Source: Stachybotrys elegans | Taxonomy: Eukaryota; Ascomycota; Sordariomycetes; Hypocreales; Stachybotryaceae | DNA length: 64,000 bases | Direction of reading: 5' to 3' | Assembly (NCBI GenBank): GCA_020746835.1 | Contig: JAGPNK010000005.1 | Span: 1,798,001-1,862,000 of the forward strand | Part shown: in pieces, positions 25,508-36,971 of the stretch | How positions within the stretch are numbered: the stretch's first letter is position 1 | How the letters are laid out: each line of letters begins with the position of its first letter | Program-made: the position numbers and the translations under genes | Notes under the pieces: generated by a model | Told to the model about the DNA's origin: nothing | The model's database searches: none | What the model saw: the letters and a program-made list of their open reading frames with translations, nothing else

Positions 25508-27154
25508 AGTGATGACCTTTGATGCGATCCTGGACACGGGGCTGGCTGGTGAAGGATGACGCAATATTATGGCCCGAGATGGCGCGCTGCAATGGCATCA
25601 CACGCCGTTGGTTGCTCGGTGCCTGTCGTCCACGGCGTCTCTCTCGATTAGCTTTTTGGCGATGAAGAAGGGGGTTTCTGTCGGGGACCAGGAAGCCGCT
25701 GGACGAGGCTGCGCAGGCGGTCCGAGGCGACGGAGGTTCTGATTATAACTCCGTGTGCACCATGCAGGCTGGTGGGGGCTGACCATGCAAGTGAGTTTGC
25801 CGGCGAGAAAACGACACAGGAATAATCTGGGTTGCTCTTTGCCATGGATGATGGATGGATGGCTGGCCCAGTGTCATGGAGACAATTCCGTGGGGATGAC
25901 ACCGGCGCAAACAGACCCCCTGTCCGGCGATTAGCTCCGACCCTGGCCGGGATGAAGGTGATTTATTTAGCAGCATTGTATGTCAAGTACGAAGTAGTGC
26001 AAGCGTGCTAAAGTCCGCTGTTGAGATGCAGATGAGCTGGCGCGCGTGAGTAAGGTATTTCCCCTTACGATGTTAGTGTCGCAAAACCACCTAATCTCCA
26101 GGCTGCAGGTGCCATTGGCAAGCAAGGCAATAACCTGGCAGGAAGGGGTCTGTTTGCCTTGTGCCGGGGTAAATGAGATCAGCATTCTGGTTATCTCCGT
26201 TACTATTTTGTCGCCGTTCTCCGACCTGGTGTAAGACTCATACGAAAAGGTCGAGTCGGGACGAGACCCTGGTACCTGGAATCTGAGTAAAAGCGACTTT
26301 GTCAGCGTGCCATCGTTGGGCGCTCGGCAGGATTTATTACCTTTACGAGATGCCTGAATGCAAACATGACTGGACGCGAAGATTAACAACCCGGCGCGCA
26401 AAATGAACCCGAAGGCAGCTACGACGTGCCAGCCATTCTTTCTGGGAGAAGACAAGTGGAGCAAGTAGCTCAGGCAGTTGCACTGCTACAGTACAGTACA
26501 GTACAGTAGCAGTAGTAGCTACTAGTACAGGTGGGTGCCTAGCTACCATGGTGTCCTGCTATGATAAGCCTATTCTCGCCGCTCTGCATGACCCGATAGC
26601 TTCAAGCTGAGCAGGAACAATATTAATTGATTTGCTTTACTCTTATGTCGCCATGTCCCGTAAGCTTCTCCATCAGGAAGAGCGCAGCGTCGCTCCTCAA
26701 AGACCTAGACCTCCGTGCCATCCTTCCACCCACCCATCCTTCGAGCCCTTGCACCTGTGGAAGAAAAAGAATCCTGTAAAGATCTTGGTCCGGGCAATCT
26801 TGGGCGATATCCACCTCCCTAAGTTGCCACCCGCGCACCCGCTCACCCGCTCACTGGGCTGGTTTGCTGGGACTGCTCCTAGGGAGTAGCTGACGTGTGA
26901 GCTCGTTTCCCTTTTTGCTTGTCGTACCAGAGTTTCGAGGTGGTGCCGTGCGGAACACACGGTACCCAACCAAGCCCAGTTGGCAGGACCCCTCCTACCT
27001 ATCCTTTTCCCCCCTGACCCTGGTTACTGGTTACTTTGCTTAGATTGCTCTCTGCTCACGCCGCAACCTGTCGGCCTCAGATCGCCCTCGAGAACTGCAA
27101 GACACACGCATCACCCTCTCTCCCTTCCGGCACAGCACGTAGCATCCGCCCGCA
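25508..27154. promoter_or_regulatory. Divergent upstream region of the Zn2Cys6 and PIS1 genes
   Basis: The two flanking genes point away from each other, so this 1.6 kb holds both promoters. It has a pentanucleotide repeat near 26487 and no intact ORF. The right end, next to PIS1, is CT-rich. Confidence 0.45.
26487..26530. repeat. ACAGT-type simple repeat
   Basis: About four tandem ACAGT units followed by AGT/AGCT units, in the shared upstream region. Confidence 0.75.
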
Positions 27155-28214
27155 ATGTCCACGAGGCAGACCCGAAGACAGGCCGCCAAGGAGCGCGCCG
27201 AGCAGATCCCCTTGCAGAGCCAGGCTGATGCTGTTGTCAACGAGGAGAACGGTTCGCTCCACGATGCGCCGGAAGATTCGGATGATGCTCCCCCTGAGAA
27301 TATCTTTCTTTTCTGGCCAAACATCATCGGTACGTTGCGAAGCTTCATCCGTCCAGCAGCTGCAAGCCGCGAGCACTGACGCAGACCAGGATACCTCCGC
27401 GTTGTCCTCGCATTTGCTTCCCTCTATTACATGCCCCTTCACCCTCGCACGTGTTCGCTCCTCTACAGCATCTCGTGCCTGCTCGACGCCCTCGATGGAT
27501 ACCTCGCCCGAGCTTTCGAACAGTCCACGCGCTTCGGCGCAGTCCTCGACATGGTCACCGACCGCTGCACCACCTCTTGCCTGCTTGTTTTCCTCTCCTC
27601 GGCCTTTCCTCGCTTCGCCATCGTCTTCCAGGGCCTGATTGCGCTCGACTTCTCCAGCCACTACATGCACATGTACGCGACGCTCGTTGTTGGCGGCGCC
27701 GATTCGAGCCACAAGAATATCGACAAGAGCCAGAACTGGATGCTGAACCTATACTATACGAACAAGGTACGGCTGCTTATTGCTATCGGTGCTTCCCGAT
27801 AAGATATTGATCACCTCACAGGCTGTGCTTTTCGTTTTCTGCTTCCTCAACGAGCTCTTCTTTATCGCCCTCTATCTTCTTTCGTTCTCGTCCCCGCTTC
27901 TTTCCCCCCATCTTATCAAGACTGTCGAGGACACGAGCGGCACCTCCATGCAGCCAGGCGCTCCTGTCAACACGTCGATCCTCCGCCAGATCTTCCCGGA
28001 TCCTTTCAGTGCCGCCGCCCTCGAAGTGGCCCGAGCGAACAAGATGGACTCGTCCCTGCCCTGGGTACTAGCCGGCATCTCCGTGCCAGTCATGGCTGCC
28101 AAGCAGTTCATCAACGTTGTGCAGCTGGTCAACGCAAGCCGTTGGCTCGCAGACGTGGATCGCAAGGCGAGAAAGGCACAAGGTCTGCCACGAAACAAAG
28201 ACAAGCAGACCTGA
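27155..28214 (+). CDS. pis1: Phosphatidylinositol synthase (CDP-DAG-inositol transferase)
   Basis: Joins CDP-diacylglycerol and myo-inositol to make phosphatidylinositol in the endoplasmic reticulum membrane. Exons 27155-27329, 27390-27766 and 27822-28214 (introns 60 and 55 nt) give 314 residues. The CDP-alcohol phosphotransferase signature DG-x2-AR-x8-G-x3-D-x3-D is complete at about residues 94-116 (DGYLARA, FGAVLDMVTD). The protein has a hydrophilic N-terminus (residues 1-50) and several hydrophobic membrane segments, including VLFVFCFLNELFFIALYL. It is longer than yeast Pis1 (220 residues) because of the N-terminal extension and a loop after the third segment, which is common in filamentous fungi. 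Splice phases (1, 0) rebuild NIIGYLR and TNKAVLF. Confidence 0.95.
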
Positions 28215-28711
28215 GCTTGTGTTCTTGATCGGAGAGTCGACTGATAACGGAAGGCGCACTCCTCTGAACAACCGGCGGGAGGATATCCGGGCGGGTTACA
28301 GCAAGGGCGGGGGTCATAGGGGAAATGTTGGTCAAGTAATACACGGATGAGACAGTGTTCTCACAGGATACACATTTCTTGTGACTTCGAGTCCATCTTA
28401 CACGCATCGCGGGGCGTAAAGGTTCATTGCAATTTACCTAGGGGCAGTCAGGGGCCAAGAAGTGTTCAAGTGCCCTTTGACGAAGGAGGGCTGTTTTTAT
28501 CAAAAAAGGAGGAGGATGCTGGCTCTCTGGCTCTCTAAAATCATTCCATCTTTTAAGATCTCATTTGTCAAGTCTTAGATAGCGGACTCGAATCTCGATT
28601 GATCCAACGTACCAATCCAGGCGGGGGTATCAGTGTATCCTTGTATGCAGTGGAAGCATGTGTCTCGTTATCATGAATCGCAAGGGCTGTCCTGCCACGC
28701 TGCGACGTGCT
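28215..28711. other. Convergent 3' intergenic region
   Basis: PIS1 and the next minus-strand gene converge here. No ORF or RNA gene is convincing. Confidence 0.4.
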
Positions 28712-30210
28712 CTACAGCTCCGGGGTCCAGTCCCACGCGCTGGCCGTAAAGAGCTCTCGCGCCATCTTGTTCGCATACATGTGTCCCTCGAAGCGAAGCC
28801 GCTGGTCGTTGGCGAGGGCCCTCGTAAAGAGGAACGTCTTGCCCGCACCGTGCCTCGACTCGTTCTCGGCCTGGGCCCACGAGACGTCGGCGCGGTTCTT
28901 TCTCCACTCGGCGAGGGAGATGGACACGACGCTGGCGGACAGCATGGCGCTGACGTAGTCGAGGATGGGGTCTATGCGGATGCGCAGGCCGCAGTTGGTG
29001 TGGTGCTTGTCGATCTGGTAGTTGGGGGCCTGGCGCAGCGCCTGCAGCAGCTGGTCGATGTCGAGGCGCGACGAGTCGGCCACGTCGTCGTCGAGCGACG
29101 AGGGGCTGAAGTCGACGAGGAAGGCGAGCTTCTTGGACGTCAGGAACTTGATCATCTGGCCGAGCTGGAAGGAGTCGCACGCGCCGCTCGAGTCGTAGCC
29201 CAGCTTGCACTGCCGCTCCTTGGAGAGGTAGAGGTTGAGGAAGTGTTTCTGGATCGAGGCAACGGTGTTGAGCACGCACTCCCGGCGGTATTGAAGCTCC
29301 TCTGCAGAAGGGGGAAGCGGATTAGCCGTTGAACAAACAAGCATAAATGATAAAAGAAAAAGAAAAGAAAATAAATAAATCATGACTACGACTGCAACCT
29401 ACGTTCCAAACCATCTGGCAGAGCCCACCAGTACTGCGTCTTATCGGCCATGTCGACGTCGGCGTACGGGCTCCAGAGGCGGGAGCCCTGCATGATGAGC
29501 TCGCGGCACGCCTGCTGCAGGCGGTTCGGCATGCCGAGCAGCCACGCCACGAGCACCTTTTGCCGCTGGATCTGCTCAACGTCGACCGCCCCGGTGCCCG
29601 GGCTCTTGGCCGGCAGCGGGCGCGCCGCCGGCATGGGCCACTTGTACTTGAACTCGCGGAGCGCGGCGCGGGCCACGGCGCCGAGGCAGTCGAAGCGGTC
29701 CGCCATGATGGCCAGCGTCACCACGTGCGGCATGGCGACCTGCGCGGCGCGCGGGGGCTTGCCGTGCACCAGCCGCAGCATGTCCTCGAAGGCGTGCTCG
29801 CGGCCCGCGCTCTGCGTGGCCTCGTCGTCGTCGGTGATGGCTACCCGCGGCAGCTGCCCGGCGTGTGCGGCGCCGGGGTCGACGCCGCTCTCCGCGAGCT
29901 CCGCGTGCGCCGCGGCGATGCGTCCGGCCTCGGCGAACTGCTCGTTGCCCAGCAGGTTGGCAAAGTACTTGGACTCGCGCTGCAGCGTCGCCAGGCGCAC
30001 GCGAAAGGCTACGGTGAGCGAGGGCCGGAGCGTGGGCGGGGCATTGCTGGGTAGTTGCCTGGCTCCTCCTGGTGCGGCCGTCGTCTTCCTTGTTAGGCGG
30101 AGGGTCTCGCGGGACGTCTGAAAGGTCACGTCCAGCACTACGTCGCCGTCCTTGGCCACGGCAACGATGGCTGCGCTGGAGGAGTCATCGTCGGACGGTG
30201 GCTCTGCCAT
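28712..30210 (-). CDS. Uncharacterised BTB/POZ-like protein
   Basis: Two exons (30210-29403, 29301-28712) give 465 residues; the 101-nt intron starts GTAGGT and ends CTGCAG. I recognise only the general build of fungal BTB-like hypothetical proteins. Residues 20-50 form strands (VVLDVTFQTSRETLRL). Around 70-95 comes LTVAFRVRLATL with YFANLLGNEQFAEA, like a POZ core. Further on, helical repeats include PHVVTLAIMADRFDCLGAV and VLVAWLLGMPNRL. The second exon encodes a mostly helical C-terminal half with a Cys pattern (CKLGY, SSGACDSF). A short acidic start (MAEPPSDDDSSS) supports the ATG at 30210 rather than upstream ones, which lie in a repeat-like basic stretch. Exonic GC is very high, above its neighbours by eye. 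No function is known to me. Confidence 0.8.
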
Positions 30211-30917
30211 GGGGATCGCGGCGGAGGTGTTGTAGTTGACGTGCACATGAAAACGACAGCTGAAGCTGAAGCGGAAGCAGTAGCAGCAACGGAAAGGTCG
30301 ACAGAAGCAAAAGCAGAAGCAGAAGCAGAAGCAAAGGAGGCGTTCTTGCTCGCCGGGTATCTGGAGGGAGGTCAGGCGAAAATGCTCGAGGCCCGCGTGG
30401 TAATGATTGGCTGGCTGGTGGCGCAAACCTGTGTCTCTCATAGCCCGGCATTAAGGCGGGCGGGCATGTGGATACAAGTTTAATAATATCCCGTGGCACG
30501 CATCATGGTGTATTGATCCAAATGACGACATTGCTGGCATGGCATTCTCAAAATGCAGTCCTTTCCTTGACCCAGGTCTTGGTGGAACGTGAGAGGGAGG
30601 CGGCGAAACTACCCCTCAATTTTGGTATAGGCAGTAGAGTACCTTTGATAATGCTCGTGTTTCTAGAATCCATCATGAGAGCAGTAAACCGAGGTATCTA
30701 TAGACAAAAATAAATATGTAAAACCCCCGGCTTTGTCCAATCCTCCATCCAAATGCACCAAAGCACCGCATTCCATGCGACAGAACCTGGAGTCGCGCTC
30801 AAAACCGAGACAACAAGATACAGTGGGCAGGCAGAGATAACAAACGCGGAAAATAAGGGATGATGAACTAACCCCCCCTTCTCAAGCACAGTGTCTGAGA
30901 CTGTGAGCTCATGGTTC
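30211..30917. promoter_or_regulatory. Upstream region of the BTB-like gene and 3' end of pyrG
   Basis: Contains a GAAGCA microsatellite close to the BTB-like start, then a region that must include the pyrG 3' UTR on the right. No gene seen. Confidence 0.4.
30257..30340. repeat. GAAGCA/GAAGCT hexamer microsatellite
   Basis: Imperfect AAGCAG and AAGCTG units, best ordered at about 30303-30335, lying 50-130 bp upstream of the minus-strand start codon at 30210, probably in its 5' UTR. Confidence 0.8.
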
Positions 30918-32024
30918 TCAACGCAGGCGCTCGATATATGCCTTCCAAGCTTCGGACCTGTATCGCTCGGCTTCAGACTCGGGATCACCAGCCTTTATGA
31001 TGCCCCTGCCCACAATGACAATGTCCGAGCCCTTGGCGCCAATAATATTCTGCGGTGTGTTGTACTGCTGACCCTTTCCGTCGCCTTTGAGAACCACCTT
31101 TTCATCCATGTCGTCCATGTCGTCCTCAGGGGGCAGCTGGCAGCCGGGCGTCATGTGGATAAACAAATCGCTGGGATCCGAGTTGAGGGATTCCTGGGAG
31201 ACAAAGCCCATGACGAAGTCCTTGTTCTCGCGTGCCGCCTCGACACAGGCCTGTGTGTACTCCTGGTTCATGAAGTTGCCTTCGCTGGACATCTGTGCAA
31301 GGATAAGAAGGCCTCTGCTCAGTGGTACCTCGTCGATTCCGGGGAACATGTCATCGTCACCCTCGCAGATGGTCTTGTTCAAGCGGGGAGACACGGCAGG
31401 CTCGTACTGCTGCGTAAGAATGGTCGTCGAGACGATACTACCCTTGCGTCCGTCCATTGCTCGAGGAACATACACGGCCTCTGTCGGAGATGTCTCGTCT
31501 CCATCCTCATCATCGAAGCTCTCGGCGGTTGGTGTGCCCACGGAGACAGACGTCTTCACCTCGTAAGGATAGCGTTCGCGCCATCTTGCTGCGGCCTTGG
31601 AGAGACTGGTGACGGATGCCTTGCCGGGCACCATGTTGACGTTGACAATGTGTGCCCAGTCGATAATCCTGGCCGATCCGCTGACATACTGCAGCTCCAC
31701 GGTGTTTCCAATGTCACCGAACTTGCGGTCCTCGAAGATGAGGAAGCCGTGCTTCCGAGCGAGGGCAGCCAACCTGGCACCGGTACCAGTCTGAGGCGTA
31801 AAGTCCCAGCCGGTGACCATGTCATAGTGCGTCTTGAGGACGACAATGTAGGGGCCAACCTTGTCGGCAAAGTACAGGAGCTCTCGAGCGGTCGGGACAT
31901 CGGCACTGAGACACAGGTTGGAGGCCTTGAGGTCCATGAGCTTGAAGAGGTAGGCGGTGAGAGGATGAGAAGCCGTCTCGGCCCTCACTGCGAAGGGCAT
32001 TTTCAAAGTCGGATGCGGCGACAT
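30918..32024 (-). CDS. pyrG: Orotidine-5'-phosphate decarboxylase
   Basis: Last step of de novo UMP synthesis: OMP to UMP and carbon dioxide, in the cytosol. Single exon, 368 residues. The active-site block [12 protein letters not shown] (about residues 97-108, with catalytic Lys101 and Asp104) is intact, as are [12 protein letters not shown] near the N-terminus and [19 protein letters not shown] near the C-terminus. Between residues about 160 and 215 there is an acidic and Ser/Thr-rich insertion ([14 protein letters not shown]). Such an insertion is typical of ura4/pyr4-type enzymes of filamentous ascomycetes and absent from the yeast protein. I chose the ATG at 32024 (MSPHPTLK) because it matches the usual N-terminus; an in-frame ATG at 32072 would add 16 residues. 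Confidence 0.97.
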   Translation of the reverse strand: MSPHPTLKMPFAVRAETASHPLTAYLFKLMDLKASNLCLSADVPTARELLYFADKVGPYIVVLKTHYDMVTGWDFTPQTGTGARLAALARKHGFLIFEDRKFGDIGNTVELQYVSGSARIIDWAHIVNVNMVPGKASVTSLSKAAARWRERYPYEVKTSVSVGTPTAESFDDEDGDETSPTEAVYVPRAMDGRKGSIVSTTILTQQYEPAVSPRLNKTICEGDDDMFPGIDEVPLSRGLLILAQMSSEGNFMNQEYTQACVEAARENKDFVMGFVSQESLNSDPSDLFIHMTPGCQLPPEDDMDDMDEKVVLKGDGKGQQYNTPQNIIGAKGSDIVIVGRGIIKAGDPESEAERYRSEAWKAYIERLR

Positions 32025-32364
32025 GGTGGCAGGCAGATGTACTGTCGGATCGGGCGAGTGTGTGTACAGCAACGACGGGCGAGGTCGAGAGCAGCAGTAG
32101 TAGGCTGAAGAACAAGAATGTCGACGAGACCTCTCAAGTCTTGGAGAGCTTGCCTGCGGCTAGTAACTAACTGATCAGGCACGCAGAGCTCAAAGCTTGG
32201 TAGGCTTGGTTGCAGGGGATCGCCGCAGTACCACCAGCCCCAGTATGCTGGTCCAAGGCGAGGCGGGGAAAAGACGTATGATGATGACGATGTCCGGCTA
32301 AGCGGGGAAGCGACGAGGCAAGGATGGATCTCACCAAAGACGAAGAGCAGTGCGGGAGGACGGG

Positions 32365-32397
32365 GGCGAAGGCGAAGGCGAAGGCAAAGGCAAAGGC
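32365..32397. repeat. GGCGAA/GGCAAA hexamer repeat
   Basis: Five tandem hexamers with one A/G change, about 340 bp upstream of the pyrG start. Confidence 0.8.
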
Positions 32398-32818
32398 GGC
32401 AGCGAAAGTAGAGACAAAGGTTGGGACAGGAAGGACGCTTTTATGAAAGTTTGGCGGGGAGGACAATTGGACAGGGTTGCAAGAGATCGGCGGAGTGGAA
32501 GGTCGAGTGGGTAGTGGGAAGCAGATGCCCTAGAAGTAGCTAGTCGATGCAGCAAGAGGGAGGGGTTCGGTCGGTCGCGGAAGGCAGTTTAGGTAGGTCT
32601 GGAACCAGGCAAGCTGCCGGGGTGCCCTTGACTGGAGAAGGATGGGAGGCAGGCTGGTTGGTTGACAGCTGTCTGTGCAGCACGGTAGGTCTTCTGGAAG
32701 TCCCCGACTGAAGCGGATAAGGATGCACAGGATTGGGAGCAGGATTGGGATGGAGGGGTGCATGTTGGTGGGAGAGAGGCAGGGGTTGAGGAAGTAAAGC
32801 AAAACAGAACAAAACGAA

Positions 32819-32866
32819 ATAATAGCGATAATAATAGTAATAATAATAACAACAACAACAACAATA
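32819..32866. repeat. AAT then AAC trinucleotide repeat
   Basis: A run of AAT/AGT units passes directly into five AAC units. Confidence 0.8.
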
Positions 32867-33706
32867 TGGATGCAATGGTAGCGGGAGGAAGCTGGCCAGG
32901 GCTGCTGAATAGTGCTGAATGAGGCCAACATGCGGCGGGGCAGCGACCAAGCACGGGCTAACGTGCATCATTTCCCATGGATTATCGCACACTCAGCTGA
33001 GACCCTGCGTGCTGGCCCTAGATTTAGACGATGCGATGGAGACTAATTCCCGGAACCATTGCTGTGTTTCGACTGTACAGGCATGCAGGAGTCGTACGAG
33101 GAAGCAATAGGACCACAGTAGTAAAGCCACGGAGTCCATGTCGCCGTCCCACTAGCCCTACCTACATATGTATGTACATAGGTTTTATATATGTACAACA
33201 AGGTACTTACTTGTTGGATTGGATGGGCATCATTAGCCCCAATAAAATTGCTTCAGATGAGGGGTCCATGGGAGCCTCCCAGCTGAGATTTTGGCTTGCC
33301 TCGCTTGCACGATTGAGTCCAATGTGGCTTGTTCTACATACTTGTATCGGCTAAATTCACCTGCGGTGGCTACTGCTGCCCAGGTAGGGATATTCAACTT
33401 GATGAATGAAATGTCTTCTCTCGCCGACTGGCATTTAGCCCACATGCAACACACCTGCCGGCACGGCACTGCACGAACAACAACGCAGTCCTGCGGCGGT
33501 GGGCGCATGGGAGTGGGAGCGCAAGACGCTATTGGAAGACGAGACGAAACGGGACACGGCAATGCCGAAGTCGACAACGAATCATGACCCAGCAGATGCA
33601 ATGCCGGGCGTCGGCCACACCACGGCCTGAGGGTTGCATGCCGACCCTCCTTGCCTCCCTCTGCATGAAAATGTGTGAGCGCAAAAGGAGACGTGAGTAA
33701 TTGGAT

Positions 33707-33763
33707 GCGTCTGCGTCTGCGCCTGCATCTGCATCTGCATCTGCATCTGCAGCTGCGTCCGCA
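33707..33763. repeat. TCTGCA/TCTGCG hexamer repeat
   Basis: About eight hexamer units, first TCTGCG-like and then TCTGCA, ending in AGCTGCG. Confidence 0.8.
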
Positions 33764-34738
33764 TCCCGCCGCTCACCCCCGTGCTCTGTCGGGCTAACAA
33801 TCAAAGGCCGACAGCAATATCATAAACCTACTTGAGTAATATTCCAACCAACTGCAGCATGCCTCGGCAGCAGGCCTCGGCAGCAGGCTGCGGCGTGGGG
33901 ATCCGGCGTCTGCTGAATACCGAGCAGGACGGAGTATCTGTCCCTCGGATCGGATACCCATTCATTCATTCATTACCTTTCTCTTTCTGGGGTGGTCCGT
34001 TTCATCGGAGAAACGCCCCGCTGTACCGTTGCCTCGTCTCCGTAATTTACTACTAGGTACCTGTAAGTCGTCAGCCCTGTGGTCACACAAGCAGCCTCAA
34101 TGAGTTGTCCATTCCGCAGAATTCTTTGCATGCAGCTCGCATGCAGTGCGACCCAGAGCAGCTGCCGACTCGGACATTATTCAACCATCGTTTCACAACA
34201 CAGCATTACCAATATTTATGTCAAATTCATGCTGCTCTGTACCACCCGACGTGTGTCCAAGGTACCCCGTCTGTCTTGTACTTGGTACCAGTTGTCTCTT
34301 TAGCGCTTCCACTCATGGCCCATCGTATTTCCGTTCTTGGTCCCAACGAAACGGAACACACGTCCCTTATCCCTTTATCGTGCACCACTACCTACCTACC
34401 TATCGTGCAAGTGCCGGCAATTTGTATTCCAAATTGAACGCTGGCTACGGGGGAGGTTCTGGTTTCCAATCTTGCCTCGACGTGCCTGCGACGTCGAATG
34501 GTGTGTTTCGACTGCATCCTGCACCTCTCGGCCCCCAGCAGCTGTCGTCGACGCTTCCGAACAATCCCGATCTTTTCCGACACACTGCCAACAAACTTGA
34601 ATTTCCCAAACCTTTGCAACCTCAACCACGAGCATCCACGCCCCTGGCACATGGCCCGACGCTGCCTCGAGTTCGCAGTACTTCCCCCACGCGGGTGATG
34701 CTGAAAGCCTGGCTCCTACATCAGCTACTTAATATCCA

Positions 34739-36541
34739 ATGGCGTCATTGGCGCATGCGGCCCGGTCCTTGACGCCCAGAGCTGGTCGCTGTCCATCAGC
34801 CGCCTCTTGGCTCCCAACAGTTGCCCCTCGGCGAAATGCAGCCTACGACTCGCCACGAGACATGATCACTCGACGCTTGGCCAGGCCTTGCGCCCGACGC
34901 TGCTTTCACACCTACTTTGTCACTCATCTCCCATCCTCGTCTCTCCACCCCGACTCTGCCGTCTCCATCGGCCCGGGCCATAAGCTTCCACGCGATGCAT
35001 CGACGCCGCATACACAGAGCCCCGGCTCCTCGCCAGCCGTTTCTCTACCCAATATCCCTATGCGAGACCTGACCGTGGTCCGCATTCCTTTACGCCGGGC
35101 CAAGCATCACTTTGGCTCTGCAAGTTCCAGAGGAAGTCGACCGTACAACGAAGATGCCGACCAGGCTGGCATCGTCAACATCCCCGCCTTCGCCAAGCGA
35201 GCGCCGCGAAGCGTACGGCAGAGGCCCGGTGACCCTACCCCTGCGGAAAGCGCCCTGGGAGACCCTCAAATCTTCTACTTTGGCGTATTCGACGGTCATG
35301 GAGGCACGCAATGCTCCGACTTTTTGCGGGATGAGCTCCATGGCTATATAGAGGAAGCCGCCAAACTGCTGGGCCTGCATAGCAGCTTACGCAAGCAAAA
35401 GCCCGGAAGGGAAGACGGGCTCCCTGCAGCTCTCCCATTGAAAGAGGAGAAGCAGCCGAACCCCCAAGCAGACAAGGCGAGCGACGCTGACGTACCAACC
35501 GTCAACGAGAACAGCAGCAGCACCCGTAAGCTTGAGCACGAGAAGCATATGAAGAGCGCCAATGCCGTGCCAGTCGGAGTGCAGGACCTTGATCGGGCAG
35601 TGAAGCTGGAGCGTGATCTGGTCCAGGAATACAGAGATGCCATTGGAGGCTACTTTCGACGCTTCATGCCCGAACACTTTGTTCGCGAGGAGGATACTCA
35701 GAGCGAATCGTCAATTTCTGTGGAATCGGCGCTCACATACGCATTCCTAAGAGCGGACCTGGACTTCGTCACGGCGCAGGCGCGGAAGTCCGACCCTGAC
35801 GATGGCATTATTGGCGACGCTCCCGTCAACGCCGATGAAATCCTAGGCGCACCACACACAACGCCTTCTGGGCACAGGATAGGCGACCACAAGCGATTCA
35901 AAGGCGGATCGACGGCTTCCGTAGCCCTCATCTCAACACCAACACCCGTCCCCTTCTGGCATCCAGCCGCGCACTCGACGCTCATGGTCGCTCACGTCGG
36001 CGACACGCGAGTTCTTCTGTGCGATACACTCACGGGACAAGCCCAACCGCTGACCTCCGACCACCATCCATCCACACCGGCAGAGAGCCGACGCCTCCGC
36101 CGATATGCCCCTGCCGGCTCCATGGTTTCTGGTGATAGCTTCGGCGAGGAGCGTATCCAAGGACTAGCAAACAGCCGCTCGTTTGGAGACATGAAGAGCA
36201 AGCGCATCGGCGTATCAGCAGAACCTGAGATAACGCGCGTCGAGATGGGCCCGGCTCAGTACTCCTTCCTCGTCCTCATGAGCGACGGCGTATCCGGCAC
36301 CCTGGGCGACCAGGAAATCGTCGATATCATCAAGGAAGCCCGCACCCCAGAGCAGGGTGCTCGCAGCGTCATCGAATACGCCACCGAGGTTTCCGTCGAC
36401 GGCGACAACGCAACGTGCCAAGTCGTGCGTCTCGGCGGGTGGGAGCGTCGCTCGGAAGGCGGCCTCGGTAGCCTGGGGACTAAGGAGCTCCGGGATACTC
36501 GCCGCGCTGAGGCTCAGGATCCCAGGAGGGGCAAGCGATAA
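34739..36541 (+). CDS. PP2C-type Ser/Thr phosphatase, probably mitochondrial
   Basis: Metal-dependent (Mg/Mn) protein phosphatase of the PPM family; single exon, 600 residues. The N-terminus is rich in Arg, Ala and Ser and poor in acidic residues, with MITRRLARPCARRCFHTYF at residues 42-60, which suggests mitochondrial import. PP2C motifs appear in order: SRGSRPYNEDADQAG (about 130-144), FGVFDGHGG (181-189) with the metal-binding Asp, a variable insert, MVAHVGDTRVLL, LANSRSFGDMKSK, and LMSDGVSGTLGDQEI. The layout with N-terminal presequence and long insert is like yeast Ptc6, so that is the best guess, but I did not compare all paralogues. Either of two ATGs (34739 or 34862) could start it; the second begins directly at the presequence. 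Confidence 0.88.
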   Translation: MASLAHAARSLTPRAGRCPSAASWLPTVAPRRNAAYDSPRDMITRRLARPCARRCFHTYFVTHLPSSSLHPDSAVSIGPGHKLPRDASTPHTQSPGSSPAVSLPNIPMRDLTVVRIPLRRAKHHFGSASSRGSRPYNEDADQAGIVNIPAFAKRAPRSVRQRPGDPTPAESALGDPQIFYFGVFDGHGGTQCSDFLRDELHGYIEEAAKLLGLHSSLRKQKPGREDGLPAALPLKEEKQPNPQADKASDADVPTVNENSSSTRKLEHEKHMKSANAVPVGVQDLDRAVKLERDLVQEYRDAIGGYFRRFMPEHFVREEDTQSESSISVESALTYAFLRADLDFVTAQARKSDPDDGIIGDAPVNADEILGAPHTTPSGHRIGDHKRFKGGSTASVALISTPTPVPFWHPAAHSTLMVAHVGDTRVLLCDTLTGQAQPLTSDHHPSTPAESRRLRRYAPAGSMVSGDSFGEERIQGLANSRSFGDMKSKRIGVSAEPEITRVEMGPAQYSFLVLMSDGVSGTLGDQEIVDIIKEARTPEQGARSVIEYATEVSVDGDNATCQVVRLGGWERRSEGGLGSLGTKELRDTRRAEAQDPRRGKR

Positions 36542-36971
36542 AAGCCCTACATTTTGTTGGGCGCCTTGCCGCGCACGAAAAGTTTTACTCCCGCATATAT
36601 TTGCAAAAGGGGCCCGCAGGAAGGAAGACATGCCAAGATAAGGATATGACTTGGCCGTCTGCTTTTTGCCATGTCAGGCATTGCATTCAGCGTGGGCTAT
36701 GGAGTTCAGGTAACGGGAAACGGGTACAAAGACATGAGTGAGGGATCGCACAGCGGACACTTGGGGTAGCGGTACATGGAATGCTACGGTATAGATATAC
36801 ACGGGTTAACTTGATCTTTGTATAAGAGAGAGAGATCTTTAGGTTTCTGTCAGCATACAGAAACTTGATGTCATGTAAAAGTGCTATACTAAATCATACT
36901 GGATTATCACACGCAACAGTGCACAGCCGCCTATGTAAGTAACGTCCTATGTTTATCCTCACCCAAGCCCA
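36542..36971. other. Convergent 3' intergenic region
   Basis: The phosphatase and het-c genes converge. No ORF of note and no RNA gene seen. Confidence 0.4.

Larger units (their letters stand above)
32025..34738. promoter_or_regulatory. Long divergent upstream region of pyrG and the PP2C gene
   Basis: 2.7 kb without a convincing gene. It holds three simple repeats (see separate entries), a CATT run near 33958-33975 and several TACCTA-type motifs (about 33158-33185 and 34389-34402). It carries the pyrG promoter on the left and the phosphatase promoter on the right. Confidence 0.45.

Noticed and set aside
26487..26530. ACAGT tandem units as a CRISPR-like or attachment site
   Set aside because: Simple microsatellite without spacers; CRISPR arrays are not expected in a fungal nuclear genome.
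30891..32108. 405-codon ORF on the plus strand
   Set aside because: Antisense shadow of pyrG; Val/Leu/His-rich reading that mirrors the codon bias of the real gene.
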